Assembly: GCF_900096905.1 (NCBI RefSeq)
Contig: NZ_FMYI01000002.1
Location: 1 to 64,000, forward strand
DNA length: 64,000 nt
Direction of reading: 5' to 3'
DNA from: Pelagirhabdus alkalitolerans
Lineage (GTDB): Bacteria > Bacillota > Bacilli > Bacillales > Amphibacillaceae
The notes under the pieces were generated by a model. It was not told where the DNA came from. It did not search any database and saw only the letters and a list, made by a program, of their open reading frames with translations. A program made the position numbers and the translations under genes. Within the stretch, counting starts at the first letter, position 1; each line of letters starts with the position of its first letter. Positions 32,040-41,452 of the stretch are shown one piece after another.

Positions 32040-32864
32040 TTAAGATTCTTCTTTTTTCAAATGCGTCACTTGTTGAGGGAATGGGATTTCAATACCATTT
32101 TCATCAAATGCTAACTTAATCGCTCTTCTCATGTCACGCTCTGCGCCCCATTGTTCCATGTTTTGAGTTTGTCCAATAACACGGAGGACAACATCAGAAT
32201 CCCCAAGTGCTTGTACCCCTAACACATCTGGTCCTTCTGTAAATCGTTCGTCTTGGCTAAATTGTTCACAAACAGATTGAACCACACGCATTGCTGTATC
32301 AATATCATCATCATAGCTAATGCCGATATCGACTAAGGCACGCATTGTACCTCTTGAGTGGTTACTGACTCCCTCCATATAACGGTTAGGAACAAAGTTT
32401 AATGTTCCATCGAAGCTTCTGATTTTTGTTGTTCTTAAACCAACTTCTTCAACAATACCGTTATAACCAGCTGTCGTAACATATTCGCCAACTTCAATTT
32501 GTTTCTCAAGTAAAATGAAGAAACCTGTTACGATATCACTTACTAATCCTTGAGCACCAAAACCGATTGCAAGTCCTAATACACCTGCAGATGCAATGAG
32601 CGGCCCGATCGATAAGTTGAATACTCCAAACACCATCGTAATGAAGACGAAAATCAACACGTAAGAGAAGAGATTAAGGAGTAGTTTCTCAAGTGTTAAG
32701 ACCCTCGCTTCTGAAATGTTTTGTTTTTGAGTTGATTTGTGTAACAAACTTGAAATGAGTTTTTTACCAATTGAATTTGCAATTCCATATGCAATGATGA
32801 GCAGTACGAGTTGTAACCCCACACCAAGTGCAAATTCAATGATTGAATTAAAATCGAGTTCCAT
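32040..32864 (-). CDS. Small-conductance mechanosensitive channel, MscS family (YkuT-like)
   Basis: The 274-residue protein has three N-terminal membrane helices (about residues 10-32, 58-82 and 88-115). The pore helix (GPLIASAGVLGLAIGFGAQG) is rich in Gly and Ala, as in MscS TM3, and the beta domain follows (VGEYVTTAGYNGIVEEVGLR). Such channels open under membrane tension and release solutes during osmotic downshock. The B. subtilis counterpart by position is ykuT. ATG 32864 follows GAGAGG. Confidence 0.92.
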   Translation of the reverse strand: MELDFNSIIEFALGVGLQLVLLIIAYGIANSIGKKLISSLLHKSTQKQNISEARVLTLEKLLLNLFSYVLIFVFITMVFGVFNLSIGPLIASAGVLGLAIGFGAQGLVSDIVTGFFILLEKQIEVGEYVTTAGYNGIVEEVGLRTTKIRSFDGTLNFVPNRYMEGVSNHSRGTMRALVDIGISYDDDIDTAMRVVQSVCEQFSQDERFTEGPDVLGVQALGDSDVVLRVIGQTQNMEQWGAERDMRRAIKLAFDENGIEIPFPQQVTHLKKEES

Positions 32865-33066
32865 AGTATGTATACCTCTCTTTCTATTATGTGTGTACGA
32901 TAGATTATATACCCATAGAGGCTATTTGTTAAACGTTTAATCAATTTTTGTCTTCACAACAAAGAAAATTTAAGAAAATAAAAGAAAATGATGCAAAAGG
33001 GTAGTAATTTATTTCGGAACTCGATATATTATTAAGAGATAAGCATAATTCAGAAAGGGGAGGCAC

Positions 33067-34815
33067 ATGAACACATTTAAAAAACTAAAAGAATTCTATT
33101 GGCCTCATAAACGTTATTTTTTTACAGCGATACTTTTCACGTTAATTGTCACCGCAATTACAGTGATCTATCCAATGGTGTTACAAATCACAATTGATGA
33201 AGTGATTATGAATGAAAACTTTGAGCTTATACCTGTATTATCAATCGGATTTATTTTGATTATGGCAGTGAAAGGGATCGCGAATTTTTCTCAGCAGTAT
33301 TTGGGAGATAAATTCGGGGTTACTGCAGTTTATAATTTACGTGATGCATTGTATAAAAAATTACAACGTTTATCATTTAGCTACTATGATAATGCACGAA
33401 CTGGTGACTTAATGTCACGTTTAACAATGGATGTAGAAGGGTTCAAGTTCTTTTTAGCTGCAGGATTTAAAGAACTGATCCGCGTTGTCTTTTTAATGTT
33501 ATGTAGTTTAGCTGTTATGTTTTATTATTCTGTGCCATTAGCGATTGTAACGATGGCGATTATGCCTTTATTAATCGTCGTTGTTAAACGGTTTGATAAA
33601 GAAGTTCACCCTGCCTTTCGATCAATACGTAAATCGTTAGGTAGCTTGAATACACGAATTCAAGAAAATGTAAGTGGTATGAACACTGTTAAATCATTAT
33701 CTAAAGAAGATTTTGAAATTGAACGTTTCACTACAGACAATACGCAATATCGAGATGTCAATATTAACACATCAAAAATTTGGTCAAAGTATTTTCCATT
33801 CATGGAGTTTATTGGAAACATTGCGATGATCGCTTTGCTTATTTTTGGTGGATGGTTAGTCATTAACGAGCATATGCGTTTAGGTGAGCTCGTCGCCTTC
33901 TTTAGTTTAATCAACTATATAGTGGGTCCACTTATGCATTTAGGTTTTATTGTCAATCAATTTTCACAGGCTAAAGCGGCAGGTGAGCGACTACTTGATA
34001 TATTAGAAGCTGAAGAAGACATCGTTGAGTCTAATGATGCCATTTCAGCAGATGATATTAAAGGGCATGTTGAGTTTGATCATGTCACACTAAAATATAC
34101 AGATGATGATGATCCGGCATTAAAAGATATTAGCTTTGATGCTAAAGCAGGATCAGTGATTGGTTTAATTGGTGCGACAGGTGCCGGTAAGTCGAGCATC
34201 ACACAATTAATGACACGTTTTTATGAGCCGGCTTCTGGAGAGGTCTATATAGATGGTAGAAAAACATCAGACTATAACTTAAAAGAAATACGAAAACAGA
34301 TTGGATTCGTTTTACAAGAATCATTTTTATTTTCAACGACAATTAAAGAAAATATTGCTTATGGGAATCCAGATGCGTCAATGGCTGATATTATTGATGC
34401 GAGTAAGCGTGCTCAAGCACATGACTTTATTATGGAAATGCCTGATGGTTACGATACGATGCTTGGTGAACGTGGCATGGGGCTCTCAGGCGGCCAAAGA
34501 CAACGTGTAGCAATTGCTAGAGCATTGTTGATTGATCCAAGTATACTTATCTTGGATGATGCAACATCAGCTGTTGATATGGAAACTGAATTTAAAATTC
34601 AACGTGCCCTAAAAGAAGTTATGGAAGATCGAACAACATTTATTATCGCACACCGTATTTCATCACTTAAACATGCAGATGAAATTTTAGTGTTAGAAGA
34701 TGGTGCGATTGTTGAAAGAGGGACACACGATCAATTACTCGAAAACAATGGTCCTTATCAACGTATTTATGATATTCAATACCAAGATAAAAAAGCGATT
34801 ATGGGTACGTATTAG
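33067..34815 (+). CDS. Heterodimeric ABC exporter, subunit A (YfiB-like), degenerate ATPase site
   Basis: This 582-residue half-transporter has six membrane helices (residues 1-310) and a nucleotide-binding domain with Walker A GATGAGKSS, signature LSGGQRQRVAIARALL and Walker B ILILDDATSAVD. The catalytic Glu after Walker B is Asp (LDDATS rather than LDEATS), as in the degenerate site of heterodimeric exporters. The partner gene starts 17 bases after the stop. The pair resembles B. subtilis YfiB/YfiC; the substrate is unknown (drugs or lipids are usual). Confidence 0.9.
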   Translation: MNTFKKLKEFYWPHKRYFFTAILFTLIVTAITVIYPMVLQITIDEVIMNENFELIPVLSIGFILIMAVKGIANFSQQYLGDKFGVTAVYNLRDALYKKLQRLSFSYYDNARTGDLMSRLTMDVEGFKFFLAAGFKELIRVVFLMLCSLAVMFYYSVPLAIVTMAIMPLLIVVVKRFDKEVHPAFRSIRKSLGSLNTRIQENVSGMNTVKSLSKEDFEIERFTTDNTQYRDVNINTSKIWSKYFPFMEFIGNIAMIALLIFGGWLVINEHMRLGELVAFFSLINYIVGPLMHLGFIVNQFSQAKAAGERLLDILEAEEDIVESNDAISADDIKGHVEFDHVTLKYTDDDDPALKDISFDAKAGSVIGLIGATGAGKSSITQLMTRFYEPASGEVYIDGRKTSDYNLKEIRKQIGFVLQESFLFSTTIKENIAYGNPDASMADIIDASKRAQAHDFIMEMPDGYDTMLGERGMGLSGGQRQRVAIARALLIDPSILILDDATSAVDMETEFKIQRALKEVMEDRTTFIIAHRISSLKHADEILVLEDGAIVERGTHDQLLENNGPYQRIYDIQYQDKKAIMGTY

Positions 34816-34832
34816 GAAAGGAGGCGCTTCAT

Positions 34833-36662
34833 TTGACAAAACAAACAGAAGAAAAATACGTCAGTCCTCATGTGAAACGTTTTTATTATCCGCAAGAGAC
34901 GGCTGTAGAGAAGCCTTTTAACTGGAGGCAGATGGCGCGGTTATTAAATTATTTAAAGCCGTATGCGAAAACCATTTTACCAAAAGCATTGTTTGCAATG
35001 TTCATTAATATGATTGTACGTTTGTTTGTACCGATCATGATCGGCCAATATGTAATTGAACAGGCGATAGCCCAGAGCGATGTGACGCTCTTGACTCAAT
35101 TTATTATTTTAATTGGTGTTTTGTACTTAGCAAACTATATTGCCAATCGGTATCGTATAAAACTCGTTAACATATTAGGTCAGCGGATTATTTATGATTT
35201 AAGAATGCAATTATTTTCACATGTCCAGCGTTTGAGTCACAGTTTTTTTGACAAACGTTCAGCGGGCTCGATTCTTGTGCGAATATTAAATGATGTTAAT
35301 TCGCTACAAGAACTTTTCACAAATGGGATTATAAACTTACTAATGGATGTTGCGATGTTGACAGGGATTGTCGTTATATTATTAATTTTGAGTCCTCAGT
35401 TAGCACTTGCGATCTTAGTTATTTTACCGATCATGTTTTATATTTCGACAAAACTACGAAGAAGAATTCGGAGATCTTGGCAACAAGTGCGCATTCAAAA
35501 ATCAAAGTTGAATTCACACTTGAATGAGAGTATTCAAGGGATTCGGATTACGCAATCATTTTCTCAGGAGAAAGAGAATACGGAATACTTTAATGGTGTG
35601 AACACAGACAACTATGAAAAAGAACGTATAGCAATGAAAAAAAGTGCCTTTTTCGGTCCGTTTGTTGAGATGAGTAATGCCATTGGAACCGTTATCCTTA
35701 TATCATTTGGTTCAACACTTATTATAAATGAACAAGTTGGAATTGGTACGTTTGTGACATTTGCCTTTTATTTAGGAATGTTTTGGGAACCCATCTCTCG
35801 ACTTGGTCAAATTTATAATCAATTACTAGTTGCAATGGCATCTTCTGAGCGAATCTTCGAATTTTTAGATGAACAACCGAATGTTTATGAGAAACCAGAT
35901 GCAAAGTCATTTGAAGATATGCAAGGGGACATTAAATTTGATCACGTGAAATTTTCATATGACGATGATCGAGTGGCCTTACATGAAATTGATATCAACA
36001 TTCATGCGGGCCAGACTGTTGCACTTGTTGGTCATACGGGGTCAGGTAAATCAACCATTGCTAACTTAATTAGCCGCTTTTATGATCCGACCAATGGATC
36101 TGTTCGAATTGATGGCCATGACTTACGTGACATGCGATTAGATAGCTTACGTCAAAATATTAGTGTTGTCTTGCAAGATACCTTTATCTTTTCTGGCTCG
36201 ATTATGGAAAATATCAGATTCGGCCGTCCAGATGCAACGGATGAAGAAGTAAAAGATGCTGCTAAAGTCGTTGGGGCACATGAGTTCATTTTACGGCTAG
36301 GAGAAGGTTATCAAACAGAAGTTGAAGAAAGAGGGAATATTTTATCTGCAGGCGAACGACAATTACTATCTTTTGCTAGAGCATTACTTGCCAACCCAAG
36401 AATTCTTATTTTAGATGAGGCGACTGCAAGTATTGATACAGAAGCTGAGATGAAAATTCAAGAAGCGTTACGTAAATTATTAAAAGGTCGAACGGCTATT
36501 ATGATTGCTCACCGACTGTCTACAATACGTGAAGCGGATAATATTATCGTTCTTGAACATGGCCGCATATTGGAGCAAGGAAATCATGATGAATTAATCG
36601 AACAAGAAGGGGAATACTACCATTTAGTTCGGTCACAATTTGAAATGTTAGAAGCGCTTTAA
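34833..36662 (+). CDS. Heterodimeric ABC exporter, subunit B (YfiC-like)
   Basis: The TTG start at 34833 follows AAAGGAGG. The 609-residue subunit has an N-terminal extension of about 35 residues, six membrane helices and a nucleotide-binding domain with Walker A GHTGSGKST, signature LSAGERQLLSFARALL and Walker B ILILDEATASID. The catalytic Glu is present but the signature is LSAGE instead of LSGGQ, complementary to the altered Walker B of subunit A. So one composite ATP site is canonical and one degenerate. A terminator follows at 36685. Confidence 0.9.
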   Translation: MTKQTEEKYVSPHVKRFYYPQETAVEKPFNWRQMARLLNYLKPYAKTILPKALFAMFINMIVRLFVPIMIGQYVIEQAIAQSDVTLLTQFIILIGVLYLANYIANRYRIKLVNILGQRIIYDLRMQLFSHVQRLSHSFFDKRSAGSILVRILNDVNSLQELFTNGIINLLMDVAMLTGIVVILLILSPQLALAILVILPIMFYISTKLRRRIRRSWQQVRIQKSKLNSHLNESIQGIRITQSFSQEKENTEYFNGVNTDNYEKERIAMKKSAFFGPFVEMSNAIGTVILISFGSTLIINEQVGIGTFVTFAFYLGMFWEPISRLGQIYNQLLVAMASSERIFEFLDEQPNVYEKPDAKSFEDMQGDIKFDHVKFSYDDDRVALHEIDINIHAGQTVALVGHTGSGKSTIANLISRFYDPTNGSVRIDGHDLRDMRLDSLRQNISVVLQDTFIFSGSIMENIRFGRPDATDEEVKDAAKVVGAHEFILRLGEGYQTEVEERGNILSAGERQLLSFARALLANPRILILDEATASIDTEAEMKIQEALRKLLKGRTAIMIAHRLSTIREADNIIVLEHGRILEQGNHDELIEQEGEYYHLVRSQFEMLEAL

Positions 36663-36684
36663 TCAGTGGTCTCTTTAGACAAAG

Positions 36685-36727
36685 AACCCTAACTTTTTTA
36701 TTAATTAAAAGGTTAGGGTTTGCTTTT
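36685..36727 (+). terminator. Terminator after the ABC exporter genes
   Basis: AACCCTAACTTTTT (36685-36698) pairs with AAAAGGTTAGGGTT (36707-36720), followed by TGCTTTTT. Confidence 0.8.
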
Positions 36728-36811
36728 TAATACATATGATTATTTTTTAGTAGGAACCTTTTTGAAAATATGCTAGACTAAGCAATGTAGGATTTGTAGG
36801 GAGGAATCGGT

Positions 36812-37483
36812 GTGAAAAGAGAGTTTGCTGTTATTGGCTTAGGCCGATTTGGAGGTAGTGTTTGTCGTGAATTAAGTTCTGAAGGTATGGATGTTTTAGC
36901 GATTGATACAATCGAAAGTAAAATTAATGAATATCGACATATAGCATCACATGCTGTCATAGCCGATGCAACGGATGAGAAAGTTTTAAAAGAATTAGGC
37001 ATTCGTAATATTGATCATGTCATTGTAGCTATTGGTGAAGATATTCAAGCTAGTATTTTAACAACTTTAATGCTAAAAGAGTTGGGAATTAAAAAGATTA
37101 CAGTGAAAGCCCAAAATGATTATCATGAGAAAGTTCTAAATAAAATAGGTGCTGATCAGGTGATTCACCCTGAGCGTGATATGGGTAGAAAAATAGCGCA
37201 CAGTATCATTTCAAATAACATTTTGGATCACTTAGAATTATCGGATGACCATAGTATTGTTGAAATCAAAGCAGGAACTAAGCTCGTTGGTAAGTCACTT
37301 ACAGAACTTGATATTCGTGCTCGATTTGGTTGTAATGTTGTAGCTATAAAATCGGGAGAGGCCAACGAAATTAATGTGTCTCCACTTGCAACAGAAGTGA
37401 TAGAAGATGAAGATGTTTTAGTTATCATTGGCGCGGATAAAGATATTTCAAGGTTTGAAAAACAACTCGTTATTGATGATTAG
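36812..37483 (+). CDS. ktrC: Ktr potassium uptake regulatory subunit (KtrC-like)
   Basis: The 223-residue protein has an N-terminal RCK_N Rossmann domain (FAVIGLGRFGGSVCRELSSE; GxGxxG at residues 8-13) and a C-terminal RCK_C domain. In B. subtilis KtrA/KtrC bind ATP/ADP and gate the KtrB/KtrD potassium channel, and c-di-AMP binds the RCK_C domain. Location just before rnjA matches ktrC (ykqB). The channel subunit is not encoded here. GTG 36812 follows GGGAGGAATC. Confidence 0.9.
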   Translation: MKREFAVIGLGRFGGSVCRELSSEGMDVLAIDTIESKINEYRHIASHAVIADATDEKVLKELGIRNIDHVIVAIGEDIQASILTTLMLKELGIKKITVKAQNDYHEKVLNKIGADQVIHPERDMGRKIAHSIISNNILDHLELSDDHSIVEIKAGTKLVGKSLTELDIRARFGCNVVAIKSGEANEINVSPLATEVIEDEDVLVIIGADKDISRFEKQLVIDD

Positions 37484-37543
37484 AGTTTCTATATTAAAAG
37501 TGTTTGGTGTCACTCCGTCAAAATATAGTTTAGATGTAAATAG

Positions 37544-37575
37544 AAAGAGCCGAGCGATTGATCGCTCGGCTCTTT
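37544..37575. terminator. Bidirectional terminator between ktrC and rnjA
   Basis: AAAGAGCCGAGCGAT (37544-37558) pairs exactly with ATCGCTCGGCTCTTT (37561-37575) around a two-base gap, placed between convergent genes. Confidence 0.92.
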
Positions 37576-37590
37576 CTGTTACTGTTTGTC

Positions 37591-39258
37591 TTATACTTCC
37601 ATAATGATCGGTAAAACCATTGGACGACGTTTTGTTTTTTCAAATAAGAAAGGTGCAATTGTGTCAGTGATTTCATTTTTGATCTCTGACCACTGCGTTG
37701 TTTTACGTTCCATCACTTTATTTAAGTGTTTAGAAACTAACTTTTGCGCTTCATTTATCAAGTCTTCTGATTCACGCATGTAAACGAAACCTCTAGAAAT
37801 AATGTCTGGACCGGATGCGATTCTGAATTCTTTCATGTCGATACTGACAACAACAACAACAAGACCTTCTTCTGAAAGAATACGACGATCTCTAAGGACA
37901 ATATTACCAATATCGCCTATACCGCTACCATCAACATAGACAGAGCCAGATGGGATTTTACCAGCAACAGAAGCGTGTTCTTTACCTAAAGCTAATACAT
38001 CCCCGTTATCCATAATAAAGGAGTGACCCTTTTCAACATCACATGCTTCAGCTAATTTTATGTGTTCATTAAGCATACGGTATTCACCGTGAATTGGCAT
38101 GAAATATTTAGGATTCAATAATCTTAACATTAATTTCTGTTCTTCTTGTCCACCATGTCCCGACGTATGAATATCGTTTAGAGGTCCATGAATCACTTCA
38201 GCACCAGCACGATACAACATGTTAATCATTCTGCTAACACTGACGGTATTGCCTGGAATTGGCGATGATGAAAAGACAACAGTGTCATTTGGAATGATAG
38301 AAATTTGACGGTGCGTACCATTGGCGATTCGTGATAGTGCAGCCATCGGTTCACCTTGTGATCCTGTACATAAGATCGTGACTTCATTAGCTGGTAAACG
38401 ATTAATTTGGTGATGGTCTATAAATGTATCATCAGGTGCTTTAATATAGCCTAATTCTCTACCAATTGCTATTGAGCCTTCCATACTTCGCCCGAATACA
38501 GCAACTTTACGATTATGTTTTACAGCCCCTTCAACCATTTGTTGAAGGCGATAAATGTTCGATGCAAATGTTGCGAATATAACGCGACCATCTACACGAC
38601 TGTAAATATCATTAATACTATCTCCAACGACACGCTCAGACATCGTAAAGCCAGGAACTTCACTGTTTGTACTGTCTGATAATAGACAAAGAACGCCTTC
38701 TTTACCGATTTCAGCCATTTTTGCAATGTTAGCTGGTTCGCCTACAGGCGTAAAATCGAATTTGAAATCGCCAGTGTGCACGATGTTACCGGGAGGTGTT
38801 TTAACCACAATCCCGTAAGAATCTGGAATACTATGAGTGGTTCTGAAAAACGTGACTGACGTCTTTCTGAACTTAATTAAATCATCTTCGTTAAATGTGT
38901 GTAGCTTAGCTTGGCGCAGTAAGCCATGTTCTTCTAGTTTGTTTTTAATTAACCCGAGCGCGAGTTTACCTGCATATATAGGTATGTTGATTTCTCTTAA
39001 TAAATAAGGAATACCACCAATGTGATCTTCGTGACCATGTGTGATAAAAAGTCCTTTTATTTTATCTTGGTTTTGGACGAGGTATGTGTAATCCGGAATA
39101 ACATAATCAATTCCTAACAATTCATCTTCAGGGAATTTGATACCGGCATCAACTAAAATAATTTCATCTTGGAATTGGATGCCATACGTGTTTTTTCCGA
39201 TTTCACCTAGTCCACCAAGTGCGAATACAGCTGTCTGATCATTTTTAACAAATTTCAT
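37591..39258 (-). CDS. rnjA: Ribonuclease J1
   Basis: The 555-residue beta-CASP metallo-beta-lactamase nuclease has the metal motif THGHEDHIGGIPYLL near residue 74, the beta-CASP block and C-terminal HTSGHGGQEEQKLML. RNase J1 has 5'-to-3' exonuclease and endonuclease activity and is a main mRNA decay and rRNA maturation enzyme in Firmicutes. Length equals the B. subtilis enzyme. The gene begins 2 bases after rpoY ends, with GTGGAGAATG as ribosome site. Confidence 0.97.
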   Translation of the reverse strand: MKFVKNDQTAVFALGGLGEIGKNTYGIQFQDEIILVDAGIKFPEDELLGIDYVIPDYTYLVQNQDKIKGLFITHGHEDHIGGIPYLLREINIPIYAGKLALGLIKNKLEEHGLLRQAKLHTFNEDDLIKFRKTSVTFFRTTHSIPDSYGIVVKTPPGNIVHTGDFKFDFTPVGEPANIAKMAEIGKEGVLCLLSDSTNSEVPGFTMSERVVGDSINDIYSRVDGRVIFATFASNIYRLQQMVEGAVKHNRKVAVFGRSMEGSIAIGRELGYIKAPDDTFIDHHQINRLPANEVTILCTGSQGEPMAALSRIANGTHRQISIIPNDTVVFSSSPIPGNTVSVSRMINMLYRAGAEVIHGPLNDIHTSGHGGQEEQKLMLRLLNPKYFMPIHGEYRMLNEHIKLAEACDVEKGHSFIMDNGDVLALGKEHASVAGKIPSGSVYVDGSGIGDIGNIVLRDRRILSEEGLVVVVVSIDMKEFRIASGPDIISRGFVYMRESEDLINEAQKLVSKHLNKVMERKTTQWSEIKNEITDTIAPFLFEKTKRRPMVLPIIMEV

Positions 39259-39260
39259 AA

Positions 39261-39470
39261 CTATGCATTCTCCACTTTGAAATCTTCAGATGCTTGTTCA
39301 TATGCAAGGTGATTACCTTCAAGTGGTTGGATGTATTCAATATTAATATCGCGATCATCCAAATCTTTACGTACTTGGCGCTCGTTTTCTGCTTCGTAAT
39401 ACAGTTTATCCGTATTTTCTCTTACGGGTACTTCTTTTCCTTTTTGTTGGTATAAAACTTTAAAAATCAT
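39261..39470 (-). CDS. rpoY: RNA polymerase epsilon subunit
   Basis: The 69-residue protein (MIFKVLYQQKGKEVPVREN at the start, then KLYYEAENERQVRKDL) is the RpoY/YkzG family, a small RNA polymerase subunit found in Firmicutes. It lies directly before rnjA as in B. subtilis and is preceded by AGGAGAG. The two are probably cotranscribed. Confidence 0.95.
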   Translation of the reverse strand: MIFKVLYQQKGKEVPVRENTDKLYYEAENERQVRKDLDDRDINIEYIQPLEGNHLAYEQASEDFKVENA

Positions 39471-39555
39471 TCAATCTCTCCTTAAATATGAGCTTATACT
39501 CATGCGTAATTTCTCAGTCATTGTGTTACTTCTCATTAGTAAACCAGATCATTCA

Positions 39556-39633
39556 TTAGGCGTTCGGCACACGTTGCTTATTAAATAGACGTTTCCATTT
39601 TTTGCGAAGCTTTTCTCTTAGTCGTTTTAACAT
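39556..39633 (-). CDS. Candidate 25-residue cationic peptide gene
   Basis: On the minus strand, ATG at 39633 is preceded by AAAGGAGCTG and the frame runs 25 codons to TAA at 39556. The product is MLKRLREKLRKKWKRLFNKQ plus VPNA with one Arg between, so 13 of 25 residues are Lys or Arg and Leu/Trp/Phe are spaced as on one face of an amphipathic helix. It lies in the 325-bp gap between rpoY and def. The good ribosome site and non-random composition suggest a real small protein that may bind membrane or RNA. Confidence 0.5.
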   Translation of the reverse strand: MLKRLREKLRKKWKRLFNKQRVPNA

Positions 39634-39794
39634 AAGTAAACAGCTCCTTTATAAACATAATCGTTCATCCGGTCAAACCTGTTACTTATAGTATAGTATG
39701 GAATTCGTTGTTTGGAAATAGTAACCGATAAAATAAATCCGTGTTATCATACATTTAATTTTAGTGTAGCCTTTAGAGCGTGTGCTTATTCACC

Positions 39795-40352
39795 TTATTC
39801 GAGGTCACAAGCTTTTGCATTCTCAGGTGCTTTAAATGGATCAGCTTCATTTATGTGATCGTAAAACATAACACCATTTAAGTGATCGAATTCATGTTGA
39901 AAGACGATCGCAGCATAATCTTTCAGGCGGAATTTAACCTCGTCTCCTTCAAGGTTAGTTGCCTTTAATGTGATGCGACGGTACCTTGGAACAATACCAG
40001 GTACGTCTCGGTCGACAGATAGACAGCCTTCACCTGATGGAAGGTAAGTCATCTCAACTGAGTGACTTGCAATTTTAGGGTTGAAGAATCCACCGCTATA
40101 CAATCGACCTTTAGGGTCTTCAAAATGCACAGCAAACATTCTTTTTTCAACACCAAGCTGAGGTGCTGCAATTCCAACACCTGGTCTTAAATCATACTCT
40201 TCTGCCATATCGATATCTTGGCTGTTCTTAACGAACTCTAACATATCATGTAATAATTTTTTATCTTCATCTGTTGCCGGAAGTTTTACTTCTTTTGCAA
40301 CTTTAGTTAAAGAAGGATGACCTTCTCTAACAACATCTTTCATCGTTAGCAA
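39795..40352 (-). CDS. def: Peptide deformylase
   Basis: The 185-residue enzyme has all three motifs: GVGIAAPQLG (motif 1), EGCLSVDR with the metal Cys (motif 2), and QHEFDHLNG with the two metal His and catalytic Glu (motif 3). The long N-terminus and insert mark the type 2 (Gram-positive) deformylase, like B. subtilis YkrB. It removes the formyl group from new proteins. A TTG start at 40352 gives MLTMKDVVREGHPSL, matching relatives; AAGGAG lies 12 bases before it. Confidence 0.95.
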   Translation of the reverse strand: MLTMKDVVREGHPSLTKVAKEVKLPATDEDKKLLHDMLEFVKNSQDIDMAEEYDLRPGVGIAAPQLGVEKRMFAVHFEDPKGRLYSGGFFNPKIASHSVEMTYLPSGEGCLSVDRDVPGIVPRYRRITLKATNLEGDEVKFRLKDYAAIVFQHEFDHLNGVMFYDHINEADPFKAPENAKACDLE

Positions 40353-40599
40353 TCCAAAGACACACTCCTTCTATTATGAAATGATCATCGCCGTATAAAT
40401 AGATAAACAATTATCTATTCTCCATCACTATTTATGAGTGTAACACAAATTTTTAAAAAGGGCTATTCATAGAAATAGGAACAATACGCAAGAAACTTTT
40501 TTATTTTTTCTATATAAGTTTTGATAGTAATTATGTTATACTGTTTAAAAATATGCCCAAAATGCATCATAGATAAAAGAGAGAATGGAGGATCTTGTT

Positions 40600-41247
40600 T
40601 TGCGTTTAAAATTAATCGGTTTATTAGTGTTAAGTACTCTAGTAATGGTGGCTTGTTCTGGTGATTCACCTGAAGAGTCAATGTATGAACACATGGAAGA
40701 ATCCGTGCAACTTGAAAGTGATTTTGTTGATCAACAACAACCGTTAAGTGAATTGGAACAAGAAGAACAAGAAATATATAATGAAATAAGTGAGTTAGAC
40801 ATGGACGAATTTGAAGAAATTGAAGCACTCGCACAAGAGGCTATTGAATCTATTGATACACGTCGTGATTTAACTGAAACAGAGAGAGAAAGTATTGAAG
40901 CTTCAAAAGAAGAGTTTGATCAAATCGAGCAATATATTGAAGATTTAGATGAAGACTTGCAACCATTAGCTGAAGATATGTTGGATCGAATGGAAGAACG
41001 TTATCAAGCATTTCTTGATTTACATGAAGCGTATCAAACGTCATTAGATTTAGATGAAGAATTATATGAGTTACTGTTAGATGAAGATTTAGAAGAAGAT
41101 CAATTGTCTGACCAAGTTGACGAGGTTAATCAGCAGTATGAAGAAGTAATTGAAGCAAATGATGTATTCAACCAAGCTACAGATGACTTTAATCAGTCTA
41201 AGCGTGAATTTTATGAGCAATCAGATTTAAATGTCACATATGAATAA
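40600..41247 (+). CDS. ykyA: YkyA-type acidic helical lipoprotein
   Basis: The TTG start at 40600 is 8 bases after GGAGG; an earlier in-frame ATG at 40585 overlaps the ribosome site. The 215-residue product has a lipoprotein signal ending in MVAC, then about 190 residues of strongly acidic, helical, coiled-coil-like sequence (many Glu, Asp and Gln). YkyA of B. subtilis lies in the same place, between def and pdhA; its function is not established. An extended -10 (TGTTATACT, about 40536-40544) lies upstream. Confidence 0.82.
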   Translation: MRLKLIGLLVLSTLVMVACSGDSPEESMYEHMEESVQLESDFVDQQQPLSELEQEEQEIYNEISELDMDEFEEIEALAQEAIESIDTRRDLTETERESIEASKEEFDQIEQYIEDLDEDLQPLAEDMLDRMEERYQAFLDLHEAYQTSLDLDEELYELLLDEDLEEDQLSDQVDEVNQQYEEVIEANDVFNQATDDFNQSKREFYEQSDLNVTYE

Positions 41248-41256
41248 TAAAATTGT

Positions 41257-41286
41257 AGAGATGATTAAGTTCATCTCTATTTTTTT
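41257..41286 (+). terminator. Terminator after ykyA
   Basis: AGAGATGA (41257-41264) pairs with TCATCTCT (41271-41278), followed by seven T. Confidence 0.88.
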
Positions 41287-41362
41287 GCTTAATATTGAGA
41301 AAGAGCGTAAGAAGAGATGAATTCGTTGTCATAAACGCGTTTAAACGAACCGCGATAATGAT

Positions 41363-41395
41363 ACAGTTCACAACAGAAAGTGAAACAGTTCACAT
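41363..41395 (+). promoter_or_regulatory. Rex-like inverted repeat and direct repeats upstream of pdhA
   Basis: The sequence ACAGTTCACA occurs twice (41363-41372 and 41385-41394), 22 bp apart. The second copy forms a perfect inverted repeat with its left flank, GTGAA-N4-TTCAC (41380-41393), which resembles the Gram-positive Rex site TTGTGAA-N4-TTCACAA. It lies about 60 bp upstream of the pdhA promoter. Redox control by Rex is a hypothesis only. Confidence 0.35.
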
Positions 41396-41452
41396 TATAA
41401 CAGTTTTAAAACTTTTTGGTAAATAAATTCGCATCTTATTCAAACAAAGTAA

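Noticed and set aside
40463..41044. Minus-strand open frames opposite ykyA
   Set aside because: Leu/His/Gln-rich products are typical of the reverse strand of Glu/Asp-rich coding sequence, and no ribosome sites are seen.
40640..41240. Low-complexity acidic stretch as a possible tandem repeat
   Set aside because: No fixed period was found; it is compositional bias of a coiled-coil-like acidic protein.
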